In this document: positions 59,902 to 64,000 of the stretch, in pieces | How the letters are laid out: each line of letters begins with the position of its first letter | Numbering within the stretch: position 1 is the stretch's first letter | NCBI GenBank assembly: GCA_905234275.1 | Contig: CAJOHD010000001.1 | Coordinates: 186,001 to 250,000, forward strand | DNA: 64,000 nt | Direction: 5' to 3' | From: an uncultured Bacteroidales bacterium | Lineage (GTDB): Bacteria; Bacteroidota; Bacteroidia; Bacteroidales; F082 | Made by a program: the position numbers and the translations under genes | Notes under the pieces: model-generated | Told to the model about the DNA's origin: nothing | Seen by the model: only the letters and a program-made list of their open reading frames with translations | The model's database searches: none

Positions 59902-60717
59902 TTATTTTTCAACGAGCTTTCCGTCGACCTTGATATCGCCAAGCGGATATTCAGGAAGCATGTTCTCAACCAACCATTTGTTAGCTGCGACCGGTTCCAT
60001 CTTCCAGTTTGAGTTGCAGTTCGATACAATTTCGACGAAGTTTACGCCGCTCTTTCCATTGATCTGATTTTCAAAAGCCTTCTTGATTGCTTTCTTGGCG
60101 TTACGTACATGTGCCGGGTCATAAACAGCCTGACGTGTGACGTATTTTGTGCCAGGAAGACGTGCAATCAGTTCGGTGATGTGGAGTGGATAACCGTTGT
60201 TCGGGATACCGTCGAAGCCAGCGCCTGCAGGTAATGTAGCCTTACGTCCGTAAGGTGTTGTTGCAGTCTTCATGCCTTCGAGTGTGGTAGGTGCCATCTG
60301 ACCGCCGGTCATACCATAGATACCGTTGTTCACGAAGATCATGGTGATGTTCTCGCCACGGTTGCATGTGTGGATTGTCTCGCAAGTACCGATAGCTGCC
60401 AAGTCACCGTCGCCCTGATAGGAGAACACGACTTTGTCAGGCCATACACGTTTGATACCTGTTGCGACCGCCGGTGCGCGGCCGTGTGCTGCCTCGGCGA
60501 AGTCAACGTCGAAGTAGTCGTATGCCATAACGGCGCAACCTACTGGAGAAACGCCGATGGTTTTGTCGCCAACGCCAAGTTCCTCAAGAACTTCAGCGAT
60601 GATACGGTGGACAGTGCCGTGACCGCAGCCTGGGCAATAGTGGAAAGGCTTGTTGGTCAATAACTTAGATTTCTGATATACTAAGTTTTCAGGTTTGATA
60701 ATATCTTGTACTGTCAT
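59902..60717 (-). CDS. 2-oxoacid:ferredoxin oxidoreductase, beta (TPP) subunit
   Basis: 271 residues. The thiamine diphosphate region is GDGDLAAIG near 100-108, then FVNNGIYGMTGGQMAPTT; the N-terminal FHYCPGCGHGTVHR binds a cluster or stabilises the dimer. Catalyses decarboxylation of the 2-oxoacid. Four bases from the alpha gene. Confidence 0.92.
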   Translation of the reverse strand: MTVQDIIKPENLVYQKSKLLTNKPFHYCPGCGHGTVHRIIAEVLEELGVGDKTIGVSPVGCAVMAYDYFDVDFAEAAHGRAPAVATGIKRVWPDKVVFSYQGDGDLAAIGTCETIHTCNRGENITMIFVNNGIYGMTGGQMAPTTLEGMKTATTPYGRKATLPAGAGFDGIPNNGYPLHITELIARLPGTKYVTRQAVYDPAHVRNAKKAIKKAFENQINGKSGVNFVEIVSNCNSNWKMEPVAANKWLVENMLPEYPLGDIKVDGKLVEK

Positions 60718-60721
60718 TTTC

Positions 60722-61807
60722 TTATTCTCCTATAATTTGTTTCTTCATAGCTTCGAGAACTTCCTCTGGTGTGTGGATGATGCCACCGACGCGGCCGAAG
60801 TGCTCAGCCTTAACACGACCGTTGCAAGCCAGTCTGACGTCTTCGATCATCTGACCACAGCTTAACTCTACTGATAAGAATCCCTTGACGCCTTTCTTGA
60901 TGAGAGCGTCGATAGCCTTTGTTGGATAAGGCCACAGGGTGATAGGACGGAGCAAACCGACTTTCAATCCTGCCTCGCGGCCGAGCTGCACTGACTTCTG
61001 AGCGATACGTGCGCTTGAACCGTAAGCTACGAATACGTATTCTGCATCGTCGCAGTTGATCATCTCGTAACGGACTTCATTCTCTTCGATCTCTTTGTAT
61101 TTTTTCTGGAGATGGATGTTGTGCTCTTCCATCTTTGCTGAGTCGAGGTCCAAAGAGGTGATGATGCGGTGTTGTGTGCCGTTCTTGCGGCCGTTGATAG
61201 CCCAAGGATATTTAGCTTTGATCTCCTCGTCGGTCATACGTGGCTTCTGATCTGGAAGGACGACCTTCTCCATCATCTGGCCGATAGCACCGTCAGAGAG
61301 GATACATGCTGCCATACGATATTTGAATGCCAAGTCGAAGCCGAGTGCCACGAAGTCGCACATCTCCTGCACTGATGCCGGAGCGAGTACGAGGTTACGG
61401 TAGTCACCATTGCCACCGCCTTTGGTGTTCTGGAAATAGTCGGCCTGTGATGGCTGGATTGTACCAAGACCCGGGCCGCCACGGACGACGTCTGCGAAGA
61501 CGCAAGGAATCTCAGCGCCTGCGATGTATGCCAGACCTTCCTGTTTCAAGCACACTCCAGGGCTTGATGATGAGGTCATGACGCGCTTGCCTGATGCGCC
61601 TGCTCCGTAAACCATGTTGATGGCTGCCAATTCACTTTCAGCTTGAAGAACGACCATACCGGTGCGTTCATAAGGGTTCTGTTCCGACAGATACTCGATC
61701 ACCTCTGACTGAGGGGTGATAGGATATCCGAAATAAGCATCAGCGCCGTAGCGGATGGCGGCTTCTGCCAATGCCTCGTTACCCTTCATCAGTTTTAATT
61801 CTCCCAT
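60722..61807 (-). CDS. 2-oxoacid:ferredoxin oxidoreductase, alpha subunit (VorB-like)
   Basis: 361 residues. LMKGNEALAEAAIRYGADAYFGYPITPQSEV begins the pyrimidine-binding domain; VMTSSSSPGVCLKQEGL follows. The length fits the VorB/KorA branch without the fused gamma domain. The substrate (2-oxoglutarate or branched-chain 2-oxoacids) cannot be fixed from sequence. Confidence 0.9.
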   Translation of the reverse strand: MGELKLMKGNEALAEAAIRYGADAYFGYPITPQSEVIEYLSEQNPYERTGMVVLQAESELAAINMVYGAGASGKRVMTSSSSPGVCLKQEGLAYIAGAEIPCVFADVVRGGPGLGTIQPSQADYFQNTKGGGNGDYRNLVLAPASVQEMCDFVALGFDLAFKYRMAACILSDGAIGQMMEKVVLPDQKPRMTDEEIKAKYPWAINGRKNGTQHRIITSLDLDSAKMEEHNIHLQKKYKEIEENEVRYEMINCDDAEYVFVAYGSSARIAQKSVQLGREAGLKVGLLRPITLWPYPTKAIDALIKKGVKGFLSVELSCGQMIEDVRLACNGRVKAEHFGRVGGIIHTPEEVLEAMKKQIIGE

Positions 61808-61842
61808 TATGATAAATTTTTAAATGTTTGACAATGATTTGA

Positions 61843-62067
61843 TTACAGTTTTGCTTTGTAAACGGAGATAACTCCATCAGGACATACGATGCCGCAGCTT
61901 GCGCAGCCAATGCACTTGTCAGGTTCCGCCATGTAAGCGTAGTTGTAACCTTTTCCATTAACTTCTTTTGCCAGACTGATGACACCCATTGGGCAGTTGA
62001 CGACGCACACGCCGCAACCCTTACAACGTTCAGTATCAACAGAAATAGCTCCTTTGAAACTTGCCAT
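61843..62067 (-). CDS. 2x[4Fe-4S] ferredoxin subunit of the 2-oxoacid oxidoreductase
   Basis: 74 residues with two cluster motifs, CKGCGVCVVNCP and CIGCASCGIVCP. It is the delta subunit, passing electrons to free ferredoxin, and is the first gene of the operon; the promoter is at 62135-62165. Confidence 0.92.
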   Translation of the reverse strand: MASFKGAISVDTERCKGCGVCVVNCPMGVISLAKEVNGKGYNYAYMAEPDKCIGCASCGIVCPDGVISVYKAKL

Positions 62068-62134
62068 AATTTTAATTTTTTAGTTAGTTTTATGTTGAAT
62101 TTTTCTACTTTTTATCTCGTTAAATAAAAACGTA

Positions 62135-62165
62135 CAAAATTACAAAGGATTTTTTTGAAATGCAA
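62135..62165 (-). promoter_or_regulatory. Promoter of the 2-oxoacid oxidoreductase operon
   Basis: Minus strand: TTG (62165-62163), 20 bases, TAATTTTG (62142-62135), about 67 bases before the ferredoxin start. Confidence 0.55.
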
Positions 62166-62180
62166 GGATTTTGAAAAATT

Positions 62181-62255
62181 AATTTTTAATGCCATTTTCG
62201 AAATGCTCACAGTACCCTGTGGTAGGTCGCATTTCTGCAAATGACATTAAAAATT
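62181..62255. repeat. Long imperfect hairpin between two operons
   Basis: AATTTTTAATGCCATTTTCG and on (62181-62206) pairs with 62229-62255 over about 26 positions with few mismatches; the loop carries a second stem CACAG/CTGTG. It is longer than a usual terminator and resembles a miniature inverted-repeat element. Confidence 0.65.
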
Positions 62256-62290
62256 AAAAAAGGACCTCGTTAATTACGAAATCCTTTTTT
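62256..62290 (-). terminator. Bidirectional terminator after the aminotransferase gene
   Basis: AAAAAAGGA pairs with TCCTTTTTT, with an inner TCGT/ACGA stem, 68 bases beyond the aminotransferase stop on the minus strand. Confidence 0.75.
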
Positions 62291-62302
62291 AGTCTTTAGT
62301 TG

Positions 62303-62339
62303 TTAGTCTTTAGTCTAATTTCTAACGACTAAAGTCTAA
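62303..62339. repeat. TTAGTCTTTAGTC inverted repeat
   Basis: TTAGTCTTTAGTC (62303-62315) faces GACTAAAGTCTAA (62327-62339), with further TAAAGTCTAAG units reaching the aminotransferase stop. Same word family as at 63778-63850, so the aminotransferase gene is bracketed by two such tracts. Confidence 0.65.
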
Positions 62340-62357
62340 GGTCTAAAGTCTAAGGTC

Positions 62358-63674
62358 TTACTTCACCGGATGATCCTTTGCAAACATCTGCAGTCTCTCG
62401 GCGAGCACCGGAATCTCATCGCGTTTGATGAGCGAGGTGCAGGCGCGGATGCCTTGTTTGTCGCTGCCGCAGGTGTCCAAAGAGATAGCTGAGATGCCGT
62501 AGTACATCATCTCCTCGACGAGGTCGGCACCCTTGAAGCCTGGATAGCAGTAGGTGAAATAGAAACCGTCAGCGATAGGCTCTCCGAGGTCTTCATCGTA
62601 TGTGATGTAGAAGCCAGCTGCGAGGAACGCATCCTTCATCATCTTAGCCTTCTTACCGTACTCTAGAACGTCGTCACGGTAGTTGTAGATGCCGTCGTTT
62701 ACAGCTTTCAAAACGCCTGTTAAAGCGTACTGTGCTGAGTGCGCAACGCCTGATGTTAGCGGGTGCAGAGCTCCGAAGAGGATGCCGCGCAGGAAGATTT
62801 CCTGACCGCAGAAGCCCTTCAAATCAGGGTAGTGGCGTGCTGCGAGCTTGTCGCTGATAGCGAGGATTGCGCAACGTTCGCCAGCGAAGCTGAATGCCTT
62901 TGAGCTGGAAATCATCAGCATGTAGTTGTCAGCGTATTTTCCGACTGTTGGCTGGTAAGGAGCCTGTCCCGGATGGCTGTAATCTTTACGGAAGTCCATG
63001 CCGAAGTAGGCGAGGTCTTCAAGAACGATGACGTCGTATTTGTTAGCGAGTTCACCGATAATCTTAAGCTCTTCGTCGGTCAAGCACACCCATGTCGGGT
63101 TGTTAGGATTCGAATACAGCATGCTGTGAATTTTGCCTGTCTTGAGGATGCTCTCGAGTTTCTCGCGAAGCTTCTCGCCACGGTAGTTGTAGATGTCGAA
63201 ATGCTCCATCGGGATGCCCAAAACCTTGCACTGGAACTTGTGAACCGGGAATCCTGGGTCGATGAACAGCATGGTGTTCTTTTCCTTATTAATATGACCT
63301 GTAATCATGAAGGATGCGAAAGCGCCTTGCATAGAACCCACTGTTGGAATGCAGTTGGCTGGTGCCACGTCGAGGTCAAGGAAGTTTTTGATGAAACGTG
63401 AAGCCTCTTTCTTGAGTGCCGGCACGCCGTCGATTGGCGGATATGTCGCTGCCACACCGCGTTTCACTGCTTCAACCTGAGCGTCGATGCCTGCCTGTGC
63501 TGCAGGAAGCCCCGGATTGCCGAGCTCCATGTGGATAAACTTCACGCCGCTTGCCGCCTCGAGGTCGAAAGCGAGCTTGTTAATCTCACGGATACCGGCT
63601 CTGCCGATGCAAGGAAGGTTGCTATCTGCAAACACTTTTTTCGCTACTTCTACTGGAATTACGTTATTTTTCAT
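62358..63674 (-). CDS. Class I/II PLP-dependent aminotransferase
   Basis: 438 residues. Fold type I features: GNPGLPAAQ near the N-terminus, YSNPNNPTW, VLEDLAYFGMDF, and the PLP lysine in SSSKAFSFAGER. The length and sequence suggest an aspartate/aromatic-type or alanine-type aminotransferase as seen across Bacteroidales; substrate not assignable. A promoter at 63723-63753 and repeat tracts on both sides mark it as a single-gene unit. Confidence 0.88.
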   Translation of the reverse strand: MKNNVIPVEVAKKVFADSNLPCIGRAGIREINKLAFDLEAASGVKFIHMELGNPGLPAAQAGIDAQVEAVKRGVAATYPPIDGVPALKKEASRFIKNFLDLDVAPANCIPTVGSMQGAFASFMITGHINKEKNTMLFIDPGFPVHKFQCKVLGIPMEHFDIYNYRGEKLREKLESILKTGKIHSMLYSNPNNPTWVCLTDEELKIIGELANKYDVIVLEDLAYFGMDFRKDYSHPGQAPYQPTVGKYADNYMLMISSSKAFSFAGERCAILAISDKLAARHYPDLKGFCGQEIFLRGILFGALHPLTSGVAHSAQYALTGVLKAVNDGIYNYRDDVLEYGKKAKMMKDAFLAAGFYITYDEDLGEPIADGFYFTYCYPGFKGADLVEEMMYYGISAISLDTCGSDKQGIRACTSLIKRDEIPVLAERLQMFAKDHPVK

Positions 63675-63722
63675 GATAATATCGTTGATTTTTAATGAAT
63701 TAGCAAATCAAATTTGACTTTG

Positions 63723-63753
63723 CAAAAATACTAATATTTATTTGAAAAACAAA
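63723..63753 (-). promoter_or_regulatory. Promoter of the aminotransferase gene
   Basis: Minus strand: TTTG (63753-63750), 19 bases, TATTTTTG (63730-63723). A textbook match, about 49 bases before the start codon. Confidence 0.65.
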
Positions 63754-63777
63754 GGAATATTGAAAATAATTTTAGTC

Positions 63778-63850
63778 TTTAGTTTTTAGTCTTTAGACTT
63801 TAGTATTTTGGCGACTGCTAACGACTAAAGACTAAAGTCTAAAAACTAAA
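63778..63850. repeat. TTTAGTTTTTAGTC inverted repeat
   Basis: A 27-base arm (63778-63804) faces a near-perfect complement (63824-63850) around a 19-base loop. Built from TAGTCTTTAG words, as at 62303. Confidence 0.7.
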
Positions 63851-63877
63851 AAAGAGAGTTTCAGCTCTCTTTTTTTG
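63849..63877 (-). terminator. Terminator after the tRNA pair
   Basis: AAAAAAGAGAG pairs with CTCTCTTTTTTT around TTTCAG; on the minus strand it immediately follows tRNA-Val. Confidence 0.8.
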
Positions 63878-63952
63878 TGGGTCGTACTGGACTCGAACCA
63901 GTGACCTCTGCCGTGTGAAGGCAGCGCTCTAAACCAACTGGGCTAACGACCC
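63878..63952 (-). tRNA. tRNA-Val (anticodon CAC)
   Basis: Minus strand: acceptor GGGTCGT/ACGACCC with discriminator A, anticodon stem CTGCC/GGCAG with loop TTCACAC, T arm ACTGG-TTCGAGT-CCAGT. CCA is not encoded. Confidence 0.93.
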
Positions 63953-63963
63953 AATAAAAAAAG

Positions 63964-64000
63964 TGGGGCGAACAAGGATCGAACTTGTGACCTCATGCCT
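63964..64000 (-). tRNA. tRNA 3' part, cut by the window edge (identity unknown)
   Basis: Minus strand: 3' acceptor half TCGCCCC plus discriminator A, T arm ACAAG-TTCGATC-CTTGT, and AGGCA of the anticodon stem. The anticodon lies beyond base 64000. It is 11 bases upstream of tRNA-Val, so the two are probably cotranscribed. Confidence 0.85.

Noticed and set aside
1..64000. CRISPR arrays, rRNA genes or prophage
   Set aside because: No regularly spaced direct repeats, rRNA sequence, integrase or phage structural genes were seen; the only transposase is the RAYT.

Overview
The window comes from a member of the Bacteroidetes, most likely an anaerobic, gut-type Bacteroidales. The evidence is the promoter form (TTTG or TTG, 19-22 bases, then TAnnTTTG) ahead of many genes, little use of Shine-Dalgarno sites, type IX secretion sorting tails, the rimP-nusA-infB order, a GH92 mannosidase, a ferredoxin-dependent 2-oxoacid oxidoreductase, and palindromic repeat families typical of the phylum.

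Layout. 1-1.8 kb: end of a secreted transglutaminase-like protein. 1.8-25.8 kb, all minus strand: a large aryl-polyene (flexirubin-like) pigment locus. From its promoter end it encodes an ammonia-lyase (starter acid), FabG-type reductase, ketosynthases, O-methyltransferase, two acyl carrier proteins, two hotdog dehydratases, LpxL-like and PlsC-like acyltransferases, a ketosynthase fused to a chain-length-factor-like half, a small transporter, a LolA-like carrier, a glycosyltransferase, an MMPL exporter fused to an acyltransferase, and a tandem FAD desaturase-like protein. A second promoter at 6.8 kb drives a radical SAM protein, two accessory proteins, a PaaK-type adenylating enzyme and another acyltransferase. 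25.9-30.7 kb: secreted proteins, two with type IX sorting tails. 30.8-31.1 kb: a probable stand-alone structured RNA.

31.2-40.1 kb, plus strand: the most unusual region. Three LPP20-like proteins are followed by six CsgG-like paralogues that keep one N-terminal module and carry different C-terminal modules (Lcl/DUF1566-like, Fib_succ-like, hydrophobic, FGE/C-type-lectin fold). The last two end in 135-base segments that differ at 20 positions, all at first or second codon positions and all compatible with adenines in a shared template. That is the pattern left by a diversity-generating retroelement (DGR). No reverse transcriptase or template repeat is in the window, so these look like remote DGR targets. 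The second target has an in-frame stop in its N-terminal module.

40.2-41.0 kb: a REP-associated tyrosine transposase (RAYT) lying among copies of its probable palindromic repeat, one inside its own reading frame and one supplying its stop codon. Related palindromes sit in frame inside other genes. 41-46 kb: infB, nusA, rimP and tRNA-Gln. 46-59.3 kb: a DUF2723 membrane glycosyltransferase, two tandem acyl-CoA synthetases, a split chromate transporter, a GH92 mannosidase, an ABC-F protein, an acid phosphatase and a DUF2750-like protein. 59.3-63.7 kb: a four-subunit 2-oxoacid:ferredoxin oxidoreductase and a class I aminotransferase, then tRNA-Val and a second tRNA cut by the window edge.
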